A stretch of 64,000 nucleotides of DNA from Cordia subcordata (GCA_028554755.1 JAPTOF010000005.1:17706001-17770000), one strand, 5' to 3'; shown: positions 48,213 to 60,530, counted from the stretch's first letter. Program-made: numbers and translations. Notes: a model not told the origin generated them from the sequence alone.

Positions 48213-49053
48213 TCTGGGTGCAAAAATATCTTCCCTCATGACATATGCAGGAAACATTTATATTATATAATTAGATAACAAAAATTAGACTCGTTTATCA
48301 CATACCATCTTAATCAACCATAGAATGGTATATTGACAGTGTCATGAATTTCTTCCTTCGAGTCTCTCTCATCGACAATGCTCTCGGAATAAAATTTCAC
48401 TCTGAGCACCAACAACTAAGAGAAGATAGTAACAAAGCATTTGCAAGGACACAATTGAATTTTTTTCAGAGTTTTCTAGAACGAAAAAGTGTGAATTGTA
48501 CATTTGCAAAAAATATTTGCAATGCCTTCGGTTCTCTAGGCCTGAAAAGGCGTGAATTTCAGGAACGAGAACCTTATGATACGTTAGGGATCTGTTACAA
48601 CAATTACCCATGCTTGAAACGTATCAAAGTTGGATTATAATATAATGGCCCCCCAAATATGAGGATGAAGATAGAAGCACTGAGGCAATATCTACATGAC
48701 AACTCTTTTTTTTTTTTTTCCCTCCATTCCAAATCGCATTCTACAAATTATTTATCCAACAAGTCCACAAGGAGTGAAAGAAAAAATAAAAATAAAAATA
48801 AAAAAGTCAAAAAGACTAAAAATCACAAACAAATTCTATTTGGTGCCTTCGCTCACCTATCTCCAAGAATATTTACAGCACTTCCTCCTACTGCCACTCC
48901 CCCCAGCTACAAGTCCTACAGCGAAGCAGCAAATTACCAAACCTACCTACAAGTCCCGCGCTCCAACCACAAGCCTGCAACCTTATTTTCTAAAGCCTGC
49001 AACCTTATTTTCTAACTTCAGTCATTACTTATAGTTCTAGTAATACCTCGGTC

Positions 49054-50979
49054 TCAAAACTTACAAGAAGTCCCGAGCCTCTGTCTCTGCCTCTGACCAA
49101 GTGTCACAGACTTGCGCTTGGCAAATGCCGGGTTGAGCAGCTCCTGGAACTTCTCTAAAAACAGTGCCCATTCTTCCTCGTTCATGTCTGCTAGCTTCAC
49201 AAAACTCACGCTAGCAGGCAGTTGCTCATTTGCACTCCTGTGGCCAGATGATGTACTACCTAGATAGCCATTTTCTAGTTTAGTTCCGGTAAAGTTAGGG
49301 AACTTCTGATTCGTCTCACTCAAGCTGGTATTCTTAAGCGATGTAGACAGCTTTGAAAGAGTTAGCTTCTCTTCGTGCGCTGCAGCACTTACAGGCCTCT
49401 TTTCTTCTTCTCCTTCTTCTTCACTTTCAACTTCCTCCTCGATACTTTCCACTAGTTTAGAAAGTGGAGAACCTCCATTGCCACCTCCAAATCCAAAGTG
49501 AAATGATGCTCCTGATATGAAGTCCCCAGAAGCGATTTTTGGGGTGAGGACATCCCCAACATCATAATCCATGTCAAACTGGAACTCTTCATCGGCCACC
49601 TCAGCCTTTGGAGAGAGAGCCTCCTTTTCAGCAACCAGCCTTCTTGCCTCAATGCATACAACCTCCAGCTCACTAGGTTCCTCCTCCCCGCTACGGAACT
49701 CCCGACTCATCATTTCACCAATCTCAGCCAAGCAGAGTCCATAACCAGCAGCTTCCTTGAGAAAAATGGTGCAAAGAACCAAGACTCGCAGGCAAGCCTC
49801 TCTGATCATGGGGAGCTCACTTCGCAGCATCTCTGAGGCTCTAATAGGGTCAAGATTCTCTATGTACTCAAGTTCATCATCTGAAAATGGAATTGAAGCC
49901 TGAGGCCAGTGCATCCACTCAAAATATGGATCCTCCAAACTTTCTGGCAAGCAAAGGCCATGGTCAATAGGGATGAGTTCAACTTGATCAAATCTTCCAA
50001 CACCATCAAGCTTCCTAACCAGAAGGTTTCCCGCGTGCCTATCAGTGTTAAGGATTCTAATGTCTAATATCCCAATTCGATGTACAGCCGAAACTGGGAA
50101 GCTTGAAGTTCCATGGTCACTGGCATCAAAATCATGAGGGATGAACTGCTGAAAAGACGCAATCTTGCTAACAGCCTTCTTCTTTTGAGGTTTATTTCCA
50201 TTCACACCATCATTAACATTAAAAATGGAGTGAGTAATTTTCACCAACGCAGTCGGTGGAACATTAGCAAAATGATCATGGTCAAGTAGATAAGCAGCAA
50301 CTTCCCTGAACCCCGTCTCCCCAACTCTCACTGCACGCTTTAAGCCTGGTTGCCCCAGAGCTTTGCCCACAAAGCCTTTTGGATTGTTTGGTGCAAATGG
50401 CTCTTCATCTGTAGGCTTCACAATGGCAACACTCTCACCTCGGCTATTTCTGAAATAATATGCCCCTCCAAGCCCACTATGGACGGGGAGTGGATCAACA
50501 CCTGCTTTCATTGCCTTGACTATTTCCTTGACAAGTTGTTTCGTCTCGGCAAATCGACTGGAGTTGCCCAATATCTCAATAGGACCACTCTGATCTCTCT
50601 GTTGGATATCCCTCCCAGTGGGCGAGAGACAGGGAGTCGATGAACTTCTGTGCATAAAGTTCCGAGTAAGAAGAAGAGGAGAATCATTCCGAATGGCACT
50701 GAGGTCATTCTTCAACACCAGATCACCAAACGTCAAAGAGCTTTCCTCAGTTGGAAAATTAAGCGCAAGTTGCAACCTCCTCTTCACAGTATGCGCATTG
50801 TCGCTGCGGTCCAACTCCATTCCAAGTACACAACCACTCTCAGTTTGCACAAAAACACGTCTCCTCCCAGCAGGTTTCCCTTCCATCCTAGTGCTTCCAT
50901 GGTACTCCCCACGAAGTGGGCTCTTGAAAACTGCCACAGCCATCTGGGTCTGAACAGGGCTGTCAGAATTACAAGACAT
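49054..50979 (-). CDS. Phosphatidylinositol 4-kinase gamma (PI4KG7/5-like), intronless CDS
   Basis: 641 residues, close to the roughly 650 I recall for Arabidopsis PI4Kγ7. A ubiquitin-like domain lies at about residues 40-110 (RRRVFVQTESGCVLGMELD). The PI3/4-kinase-type catalytic domain follows at about 155-450. Visible catalytic features are SVAIVKPTDEE (K188, nucleotide binding), NTDRHAGNLL (311-320, catalytic loop) and IPIDHGLCLP (D339, metal-binding DxG-like). The tail is acidic and ends RQRLGTSCKF, conserved in the subfamily. Plant type-II gamma members have been reported to act as protein Ser/Thr kinases, some binding ubiquitin-pathway proteins, with weak or no lipid kinase activity. 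The start at 50979 (MSCNSDSPVQTQMAV) matches the family's N-terminus. An in-frame ATG at 51123 would add 48 residues not expected in the family. Confidence 0.94.
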   Translation of the reverse strand: MSCNSDSPVQTQMAVAVFKSPLRGEYHGSTRMEGKPAGRRRVFVQTESGCVLGMELDRSDNAHTVKRRLQLALNFPTEESSLTFGDLVLKNDLSAIRNDSPLLLTRNFMHRSSSTPCLSPTGRDIQQRDQSGPIEILGNSSRFAETKQLVKEIVKAMKAGVDPLPVHSGLGGAYYFRNSRGESVAIVKPTDEEPFAPNNPKGFVGKALGQPGLKRAVRVGETGFREVAAYLLDHDHFANVPPTALVKITHSIFNVNDGVNGNKPQKKKAVSKIASFQQFIPHDFDASDHGTSSFPVSAVHRIGILDIRILNTDRHAGNLLVRKLDGVGRFDQVELIPIDHGLCLPESLEDPYFEWMHWPQASIPFSDDELEYIENLDPIRASEMLRSELPMIREACLRVLVLCTIFLKEAAGYGLCLAEIGEMMSREFRSGEEEPSELEVVCIEARRLVAEKEALSPKAEVADEEFQFDMDYDVGDVLTPKIASGDFISGASFHFGFGGGNGGSPLSKLVESIEEEVESEEEGEEEKRPVSAAAHEEKLTLSKLSTSLKNTSLSETNQKFPNFTGTKLENGYLGSTSSGHRSANEQLPASVSFVKLADMNEEEWALFLEKFQELLNPAFAKRKSVTLGQRQRQRLGTSCKF

Positions 50980-52560
50980 GAAAGGAAGAGAATGACCAAT
51001 GGTTCTCACAGCCGGCAACAGAGATGGCGATAGAAGAGAGCCTCTACCCTCTTTCAATAGGACGCCAAACTCAGAAGCCGATTGCGAGTGAACCAGTAAT
51101 AAACCCAATCCACAATCGATCATCAACAGCAATACGGAAATATGGCCACACAACACACACGAAAATATGAAGAAAGCCCGGCAGCACTATTATCCTAACA
51201 GGAGATCTATACCAATGACTACATTGAAGGAGCCATCTGGTGATGTGGATAAAGCACTATACGATAATCTGAAGAAAGAAAGAAAGAAGACTACATTATA
51301 AACATGAAATAATTAAATGGAAAAAGGAGATCGAAGACAAATGTTTCAAAATGCAGAAAAGGAAATTATAACCAGCTGACAAAACCCAAATACGACCAGT
51401 TCTCAGTGGAACAGAACATAAAATAGCTGAAACTAATCAGAGAAGTCTTAAATCACCAATATTAACTGACAAAACCCTAATCAATGACTCACAATCGTTG
51501 TAATCATCAAAGATTCTCCTATTCTCATGAACAACTACATAAAGATACCAATCTGAATCAACAAAATCCTGACCAAAGACCCACAACGGCCATCAATAAT
51601 TAAAGATCCTGCAATTTATTACAAACAATGCATAAGAAATCTAATTTGAAACGATAAACCATGATCAAAACGCAAAACAGCTATAAATCATTAAAGACAA
51701 AAACACTAATCAGAGACTCACATGACAGATATTAATCAATAAAGATTGCCTAATTTTTCACATAAAACCCAAAAAAATATACCACAACTACAGAGCAAGA
51801 TAACACCATGCAGATATCTAAACAGTTATATCCATTCTCCAAACAATCTAACTACTCAGATTTACAAAATCCAGTCCTAAATAACGAAGAACACATAAAA
51901 CCCCCACACAGATTATCAAAATCACTAAAGCTTCTCTCGTTCTATGCATAAGCAAATCATTAACACAAACACGCATATACATCAAAAAGACTCACATCTT
52001 CACTAACTTGGTCACATATCCAAATCATTACTCTTTAAAGTCCTCTCAATCAGCATCTCTGATATATATACACACACGCACACACCAAAAAAAAAAAATA
52101 CATATACATATACATATACATGTAGCACCTCGAAAATCAATGCTAGCCCTAAAATAGACCAACACTTGAATCAACTCATACGCGTACAAATACACGTAAA
52201 ATACACAAAAAACACTCCGTTCTTGAACTCTCCTCGCAATTCCAAGCTAAAGTATTTGCATAAACACGTAAAAAACAAAAAACAAACAATGAATTTAAAA
52301 AAAATGATGAAGATACAAGAACTGAACTCACCAGATGGCCAGATCTGATGGATCCTCCGCTACACAACTGAAAAAACGGCGACGTGTATCAACGGATTGA
52401 AATCCAACGGTCAAGAATTAGCGAGGATCCAAAAGAGTTAAAGAAAAGAATACAAGGCTCAACGGCTAGGATTCAATCTTCTCAGCCGACAAACCCTTCT
52501 CCTCTTTCTCCTTCTCTGCTGTTTCGCTTGCTTTCTTTTACTCTCGCTATGTCTATTGCA
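50980..52560 (-). promoter_or_regulatory. 5' leader, likely leader intron, and promoter of the PI4K-gamma gene
   Basis: On the minus strand a strong donor (CATCTG|GTGAGT; exon end at 52332) follows a GC-richer stretch (about 52333-52520) that looks like a non-coding first exon. The AT-rich 51.2-52.3 kb would be the leader intron, with the acceptor somewhere above 50979. TATA-like sequence occurs around 52596-52640. Leader introns are common in this gene family (recollection). Exact transcript ends cannot be read. Confidence 0.45.
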
Positions 52561-54539
52561 TGTGTGTGCGCGCGTGTGCGAGTGGGTGTGTATGCATATA
52601 TATACACATACATATATATGTATAGGTATATGTATCTATAGGCTTATCTACGTGTTTATCTGTATATAATAATTAATATATCCGCTTAGTACAAGTGTTT
52701 TTATTTGTATAGTGTGTAATTAATGTTTCGTTAATAATAATTTAATTTGTTCATTTCCGTTTATTTTGTGTTTAGGGAGGAGTTTACTGGTCCGAAGCGG
52801 TCACTCGTTACATAAATATTGAATTTAAGTATTGAAAATAGTTTATGCGAGAATAAAAATAAACGTTTTATATGTTTACTTGCTGTCCTTCTCTCCGAAA
52901 CCTTGTTTGGAAGATCCAACAATTGTTTGTTTGGTATTACTGTTTAATTATGATGTTGGTATTAAAAAAAATGTCTAATTTAAATTTACGGTTGAGAAAA
53001 TTTATTTTATTGTTTGATAAAAAGTTAAAAATTTGTTTTCAATATTTTTGTTTATTGTGAATGGCCAATTTTTGTAGTTCACATAATAAAAAATATATAA
53101 ATTTGTTTTACAATTTTAATTATTGATGACAACGCACCAAAATCACCTGTACTGTTCTGACCATCCAAGCTCCGGCAAGAACAATTGACCAAGGGGCTTC
53201 CTCCGGGAAGGAACTCCGACAATTAAGTTAATTATTGATACTGAGAAATTTGTGATAATTAGATATACTATTTGAATTAGAAGAGTAAAGTTCACATGTA
53301 AAAAATATAATAAAAAGGTATAATACAATTTGCTAAAGCTTAGCTCATGTTCAAAGCAAACACAACCAATGAGATTAGAGCATATTAAGTTTTTCTTCTT
53401 TAATTATCGTACGAGTGTCATTTTAGCATTTACATAGCAATAGTTATTCTTTTATTAACTTATATAATAATTTATTATCAATTATTTATTTTATTTTCTA
53501 TAATTTCTTATCTTTATGATATGAATTATTAGTTTTAGTTGAAAAATTAAATGGTCAATCAATTAATGTTTAAAATAAAATTCATTTTGAATTTCAAAAT
53601 ATTATTTCTCTTATTTAATGGATATATATTACTAGTTTTAAATTAAAAATTAAATGACCAATCAAATAATGCTTAAAGAATATTCATTTGTGTATTCTAA
53701 AAGATTAATTTCTTCTCTATTATATATACATATTATTAGTTTTAAATTAGAAAAATTCAATTGGTAATCGATTATACTTAAAATAATATTAATTTGTGAA
53801 TCCTAAAAGATTCGTCTCTTACATATTATGGATAGATATATTATAAGTTTTAATCTAGATACCGGCAAGGCCTAATACTTCTCCTAAGTGACAACAAAAT
53901 AGGCTACTTTCTGATAAACCTGAAAGTTGGGTCATTATTATTATTTTTTTCTTTTGTATGTGATAGGACTAGCAAAGGAAAGTAGGTCCTTCCTAGGTTG
54001 CTTCCTGCATTTTTTCAAGGTCCATTTCCTTCTTTTTGGTCGTATTTCCAAATCTTCCTTGGTGCTTGGCGCGCACTGATTTGATAATTAATATTTAAAA
54101 TAATATTTATTTGTGAATTTAAAATATTAAACCCAAATAAATCTAATGTCTATTAAAATAAAAATCTCGCCAAGCAAAAGATATGCATGAATAAGTTCAT
54201 AATCTGCTACTAAAATAAATATAACTAATTAAATTTAATTTTTTATGAAAAATTGAACCCGTACATAAATATGAAAGCACTAGTTAGATTAGGTAATTAA
54301 AATATCTTTTTAAGCTTCATATAATTGATACATAAACTCTTTGCATATGGATAGTAAAGGAAATGTTGTCATTTGTTTGTTAGAGTAGATCTCAATATTT
54401 GTCATTACGAGTAGATTATTATCGTGCATTTACTTATTTAAAACAAATGGCGATTGAATGAAAAACTGAATTGTCAAACTGGGAGTGGAATTAGATTAAA
54501 TTTTGAGTAAATATTATTATTCAATACGACAATAGTTTT

Positions 54540-55690
54540 AAAAAGACTCCAACTACTCCTCGAATGCCAAATGGTTTATTACTCCATTAAGCACAAATTG
54601 ATTTTAGCATTAAATCTCAAAATTCTTAACATGATGTTAGAATTGAGACTATGGTCCAATTATATTTAACCATGTGCACTCTTTCATCCACATGTGCCAG
54701 GTAGTTTAGTTATATCTGTTCACGTGTGACCCATCTTCTTCATCGAATTAGAAGTTTTAAAATATAAGTTACTCCTGCTAACACCAATTCATTTTATTTA
54801 ATCACGTGCGACCCATCTTCTTCATCAAATTCAAAGTGTTAGAGAATTATTCCTCCACACATTAAAAATCATAAAATTCAATACCACTTAATAAGATAGT
54901 AGGGTGTTACTTCTAGCATCAATTGGTTTTAAGATGCAACCTCAGTGTATTTAACGATGTGTGACCCTATCACACCTCTTACATAAAAAATTCACAAAAT
55001 TTAAGGCTATTTAATAAGATCCTGAACTATTCCTTTTAGCACCAAAATGGATCCACAATATATTTAGAGGGTGTTTGGATTGGCTTATCGAAAAGTCACT
55101 TAAAATACTTTTAACTTTAAGTATTTTCTTTATTTTATCAACTTTAAATAGTTACATGTTTGAATAAAAGTTATAATTATAAAAATAAGTATTTACATAT
55201 TTGATTAAAGTGGTTGAAAAGTAACTTCTATGGTGAAAATAACTATTAAAGACATTAAAAAAAAATTAAAAGGTAAGTATAAGATAAAAGAGTAAAAATA
55301 TTTTAGTAATAAAAATAAATAGGTAAGGATAAGATAGTAAATAATTTGATCAAACTTATTTTTTAATAATGCTTAAAGACATAAAATGCAAAAGTTGAGA
55401 GTAGGGACTTTTTATTTTCTACTTAAAATCGCTTAAAAAATCACTTTTTTATTAAAACAAACACTTCTATTATTTTAAATTAGGTTTTAACCAAATTTAA
55501 CTAGAAATAGAAAAAGTCAAACCAAAGACCCTCTTAATCACGTGTGACCCTGTCACACCTCCTATATGAAAAATTAATAAGATCCAACACTACTTAATAA
55601 AATTTTAAAATTACTCCTCCTAACACTAATTGATAAACTAGGCCATGCCTCTTACATAAAAAAATTTGTAAAATCTAAGATAACCTAATA
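54540..55690. repeat. Degenerate tandem repeat array interrupted by a MITE
   Basis: About five diverged units, each with a CACGTGTGACCC-type motif (54720, 54805, 54958, 55540), an ACTTAATAAGAT-type motif and a TTACTCCTNNTAACACCAATTG-type motif (54563, 54768, 54910, 55028, 55612). Spacing varies from about 90 to 150 bases. The family-2 MITE (55067-55533) is nested in one unit. Confidence 0.6.
55067..55533. mobile_element. MITE, family 2, Tourist-like, TTA duplication
   Basis: 467 bp. Left end GAGGGTGTTTGGATTGGC; right end on the minus strand GAGGGTCTTTGGTTTGAC. Perfect TTA target duplication at 55064-55066 and 55534-55536. The interior is closely related along its length to the copy at 57547-58028. 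Confidence 0.9.
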
Positions 55691-55711
55691 AAAATTGGAA
55701 ATAACCTTCTA

Positions 55712-55903
55712 TTGATTTTACATGTGGAAGTCTCTGGAATATGGAATAGCAGCCGCCGGCTTCGGAATGGAGGGAAACGATATGGATCGTTGGATGGAGA
55801 CGATGACTTGGACAAAGGGATTGGGTTTGTGACGTGGCGGGTCAGCGTTACACAGCCGAAATCATCGGGGAAGGCGTTTTTCTCTTATTCTTCTGTGCAT
55901 TGA
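55712..55903 (+). other. GC-richer islet with a 63-codon open frame
   Basis: This stretch stands out from very AT-rich surroundings and contains several CpGs. Its open frame ends at TGA 55901-55903. I recognise no domain. It may be a captured exon fragment or a repeat piece. Confidence 0.3.
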
Positions 55904-56078
55904 ATTGACTTGTTTGAACAGGTTTGATGTGAATTCTCTGAAATGGCCTTGGTGGCCTGTCAATTTACGGTTGTTGACATGAATATGATTTGTCCTTTTA
56001 ATTCTTTTTTTCTTTTTTTTTTTGTCCTTTTGCTTTCCTCCCAAATTAAACTGAAAGTTACTGACTTGTTCAGTTTGA

Positions 56079-56265
56079 TTTTTCTTTTTCACGAAAAAGA
56101 ATTTTCCAATAATTGAATATTTTTCTTTGTAATAAAGTATTTAGATTGATTTAAAAAGGATTAAGTTTTAAAAAAAGTTTCAACTTGAGCTTTTCTCTAG
56201 AGGTCAAAAATTTTAATTTTTTTTAAAAAATTATACAAAAGTGTCTTTTTAAAAAAGCCAATTTA
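56079..56265. mobile_element. MITE-like element, family 1, degenerate
   Basis: TTTAGATTGATTTAAAAAGG-type interior and AAAAAAGCCAATTTAAAC right end, as in family 1. Left boundary unclear. Confidence 0.4.
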
Positions 56266-56299
56266 AACAAAATCACTGTATATACAAACAATTACAATG

Positions 56300-56431
56300 T
56301 GAGTTGGGGTTCACGCCCTAACTCAATTGGTCAAAATGATTTTTTCAATGGTGATGATTTGAGTTTGAATTTCAAATTGCGTAAGGAACAAGAATTAGAT
56401 TAGGAGTTGGGTTTTAAAAAAAAAAGAAAAA
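56300..56431 (+). mobile_element. tRNA-derived SINE with 13-bp target duplication and A-tail
   Basis: Bracketed by AACAATTACAATG (56287-56299) and AACAATTATAATG (56432-56444). It has an A-box-like CTAACTCAATTGGTCAA and a decayed B-box (GAGTTTGAATTTC), and ends in a poly-A-rich tail. 132 bp. Confidence 0.8.
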
Positions 56432-57283
56432 AACAATTATAATGCTAGAGTCGAATTTCATGGCTTTTGATAGACGAAAGAGGCGTGACTTTTTCAAGAC
56501 TTTTGTCTATATTCACATTCATTTTAATTGTAAATAGATCAAGATCTGATTTTAATTTACATTTCTTGAACAACAAACTCTACTATTTAAGAGTGAAAAA
56601 TACGATAACCTCTCAACTCGGGATCTCAATTATTTAAGAGGTTAAAGTAAGAAAAATAATAATTATAGTTTCACCTAAACTATATGTCTTCGACAATGAC
56701 AATAAATTAGCAGTAGTAAGAATAATAAATGTCACCTAAAAGATAAGTGTAGGACAATGACAACATATTAGCAGTAGTACGAGGTTTTGGCTAGGTGATT
56801 CGCGTGTGCACGGAACGACAATGGAGGATGGGAGGATGGTCGATGGATTCTGTGGATTTTGCTGTTATTAACTTGTAATTTTTTTGAATTAATATAATTT
56901 ACTATTTTTGATAAAAAGAATTCAAATTAATATCACGGAGCATGACTAGGAAAAAGAGAAGAGTGGTCATTGTCAAAGGGTTTGAAAATCAAACATTTCA
57001 TGGTCAAGATACATCACTTCCATTAGAGTTATTGTTGTCACGTTCGTTTGATCAAATCAATTCCCAAATGTTAACACTGTTGGTGGGGCCAACGATAATT
57101 TTGTGCATAATTGTGTGATCCTAGTTTTTTTTCCCCTCAATTTGGAGATGAACACTTTCTACAAACTAGACCGAAAGGGGTTTTTAAATTGACATATCAA
57201 CCCCTACTAAGAATCATTAATGCTTTGGGAATCTATTTGGGGGTGGGGGCGTGGGGGGCGGGGTGGGGAAGTGTGGGTATTTT

Positions 57284-57534
57284 CTGAAAGGGTTAACTAA
57301 AGGAAAACCCCTTTTCTCACCTAGCTAGAGGCCCTTTAACCAGGCGGGAGGTTAATCGAGAGATGTGCGTGAGTGGCAGCCCAACCAGGGAGAGGACCAA
57401 TGGGCGTGGAAATCCAGCAACAGCCCCGCAATATTTCAGCGGAGTACTGCCACCACACGGACTCGATTCCTCGTTATCAGGGTGTCTCCAACCCAGTCAC
57501 CTGGCCACTTACCAACTCACCTATGCCCCTGGGG
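57284..57534 (-). mobile_element. tRNA-derived SINE, second copy (inverted)
   Basis: The reverse complement matches the SINE at 47075-47327 along its length with scattered changes. The A-box-like GTGAGTTGGTAAG is intact; the B-box reads GAATCGAGTCC. The target duplication is not clear. It lies 12 bp from a family-2 MITE. Confidence 0.88.
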
Positions 57535-57546
57535 TACTTAGACTAA

Positions 57547-58028
57547 GAGAGTGTTTGGATTGGCTTATTAAAAAAGTTATTTAAGGCATTTTTAGCTTTA
57601 AGTGACTTTATTTTATTGTCAACTTTAAATAGTTACGTGTTTGAATAAAATTTGTAGTTATAAAAATAAGTATTTACATATTTGATTAAAGTAGGTTGAA
57701 AGGTAAGTTATATAGTTAAAATAACTATTAAGGACATTAAAATATAACTTAAAAAAGTAAGTATAAGATAAAAGAAAAAAGGCATTTTAATAATAAAAAT
57801 AAAAAGATAAGGATAAGATAATAAATAATTTGATCAAACCTACTTTTTTGTTTCAAAGTGCTTAAGATCATAAAAAATAAAAATTGGGATTGGAGAGCTT
57901 TTTATTTTCTACTTGAAGTTACGTAAAAAAATACGTTTTTAATTAAAACAAATATTTTTATTAGCTTAAATTAGGTTTTAAACAGATTTGACAAAGAAAA
58001 AAAAAAAAAAACCAAACCAACCACCCTC
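57547..58028. mobile_element. MITE, family 2, Tourist-like, TAA duplication
   Basis: 482 bp. Left end GAGAGTGTTTGGATTGGC; right end on the minus strand GAGGGTGGTTGGTTTGG. Perfect TAA duplication at 57544-57546 and 58029-58031. Confidence 0.9.
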
Positions 58029-60299
58029 TAAGATAGAGCTCTTGATCATGTCCCACGTTAAGTGTATTCATTAAAGAAGTACTTAATGCGACACTATCTT
58101 TGGCAAATCAATTAAAGAGTAATTAATTGGATTAATTTAAATCAGTCTGATTATTGCAAGAAGTCGGGAGGGTAGTCGGCCATGTCAGTGCCTAGTAATT
58201 GCTATTGAATGATTCCTAGAGTATTTTGGGGAACACAATCTGATTAATCTAATTGAATAAGGGTTTGCCAATTCTATCCACTTGCAATAACGTTTTGGAT
58301 CTAGTCAAAGAGTGATCATAAAGGTTGGTAATGTTTCCTTTTCTTTTCTAGGTTATACCCAATTAATAAAGAATCATTCTTATAAATGAGACTCTTCATA
58401 TATCATCTCCAAGAGAGTTATAATCGAGTTTAAAGGATCTTTGAAAATGTGAGTATTTAATGGAAGACTAAGTCCAAAATTAACGAATTAATTCACACAT
58501 TTATTAGCCTATCTGAAGATACGCAGAAAATGGAGTGATGCAAGCATTGGTAGTTATTATCTACTTATTCAATCATCCATCACCCCATTGGCATCAAGTG
58601 TAAAATGTCTTCTCAGTGGATAGAAACACCATAATAGGCAGAACAAATACTCTACATCACAAATATACACTTTAAAAGAGGTTGTTTTGCACACAAAATT
58701 TAATGACTCCCTTTATATATGTATATATATGACAAATTATCATATTTAAATATTCTAACACTAAATATAACCCAACCCTTTACCTATGAGTTAATCTAAT
58801 ATGTTAATAATTTTTTTCCTTTTTAAATGTAAACAATGCGATCAAACATATAACTAGGACGAGCAGATGTTTGTGTTCAATATTATTGTGTAATATAGAT
58901 TATTAGCAATTTATTGAAGAGGTTTTGCATGTTACATGTTTCCATGCTTCGCCCAATAGAACGGTACTTTAGTTGAAGATTCATTTAAGTAATAAAATCA
59001 CCATATATTTTATTACATATCCGTTTTAAGCATGACGTGACTATCATTACACTTAATATTGGTTAAGCTTCAATTGGAGAAAGATGGAGGCGGGATTGTT
59101 TTCAATAATTTGTTCAATTGCAAGTCAAGTGAAAAAAAATGAGTGAATTCTACAGAAACTAAATAAAAATAAATAAAATTATTAACATATTGGTTTAACT
59201 CATGGCTTAAGGATTGGGTTATATTTGATGTTGAAATATTTAAATATGGTAAAATTTTCATATTAAAGGGAATCATTTAATAAATAGTAATGAGTACAAT
59301 ATTGTACCCATTAAAAAAGGCTGAATTTTCTAATGCGAAGGCCAGTAAAAGTTGAAATTTATTATAGAGTTTTGTGTGGAAGATCTTTTTCTACTACTCA
59401 AACTCATGAACTTGCAAAAGAAAAAAAGAAAAAAAGAAAAAGATCCTCAAACTCATTACCCCTAACATCTACAAAATTCAAGTCAACTTCAATTAATTCC
59501 TTCATAATCTCGCTTACTCAGTCCTATAAGATATGTAAGAGTCGTTGAATATTTTCTTATGGTTTTGGTAGATGTTTGAAAAGCTAATCTAACAGTTTCC
59601 ACATGACACTAAAAGGGATCTTGAACATTGTAGTCAAACAATGAAGCTCTATGATTCATTTTCCAAATCTTGATTTTTTTTTCTTGTATTCTCTATAAAA
59701 CCGAAAATAAGTCTCTCTATAAAATCCCACCGAGGTCCAAGAATTTAGAAGACAGTGCATTCTGGATTATACTAGTGATATTTGGAGGAGTGTCTCACCA
59801 TTAATAAATTAATAAGCAAATTTCAATACTAGTGGTCATAGTTTACTTATTTTTAATCTTAGTTTCTAATGTACGAAAGTTATACAATTAATACCTAGTG
59901 TTATTAAAAAGTGACACATTGGTCTCTTTTTGAAAAATCGAAACGTTTGATAGGAAATGTCTAAACTTGATGCATAATTGATTTTTTAATGGTAAAATCG
60001 TCAATTTTTATGTATTTAAATTTTTTAAAATTATTTTCCTTCAAAAATCTCTATTTTTTCTTTTCTTCCCCAACCCCCTTCCCAGTTCTCACCGAGCAAC
60101 GAGTCATACAAAGATTTGCTTTCAGCAAGGCCGTACGGTTGTTGACCAGCAGAATGACCAGAGGTCTGTTTTTGTTTTTTCTAGCTAATGTGCAAGCATG
60201 AAAAGGTCCTTGAGTGAAAACTTTCTGATTTCGGGGGAAAAAAAAAAAAAAAAGAGAAGAAGAAGAAGAAAAGAGCTTGAGTTGGTCGTTCCGAATTTA

Positions 60300-60530
60300 G
60301 AGCTGGTTTGGATTGGTTTCTTTCTAAAATTTTTTTTCATAATTTTTAAAAAAAATATTTTTTGTGAGAAGTTATTTTAGTTTCTTAAAAAGAATTGAAA
60401 TTGAACCCTTTTCGTAGAGTTCCATTTGTTTTTAAAAAAAATTTAATTCAAATACTTATTACAAAAAAGGATGTAATTTATTTAAAAAAAAAGTGATTTT
60501 TTTGTGAAAAAAAGTCAATCTAAATTAGGC
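60300..60530. mobile_element. MITE-like element, family 1, degenerate
   Basis: Left end AGCTGGTTTGGATTGGTT; right end AAAAGTCAATCTAAATTAGGCT is its approximate inverse. Interior poly-A/T tracts as in family 1. Confidence 0.5.

Larger units (their letters stand above)
42243..49053. other. Intergenic, 6.8 kb, dense in small transposons
   Basis: No gene found. Holds SINE-like insertions (42647-42783, 43647-43754, 47075-47327), a hAT-like element (44757-45625), MITEs (45825-45944, 46688-46742 part, 47453-47678) and an AAAAT repeat (48189-48212). A minus-strand open frame at 42834-43364 (176 codons) and a plus-strand frame at 48344-48640 have no recognisable domains and are not called as genes. 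Confidence 0.6.

Noticed and set aside
48344..48640. Plus-strand open frame of 98 codons
   Set aside because: No signal peptide, domain or splice context; base composition is like the intergenic surroundings.
51124..51156. N-terminal extension of the PI4K-gamma frame starting at 51156
   Set aside because: The first codon there is GTG, not ATG, and the family N-terminus begins at 50979.
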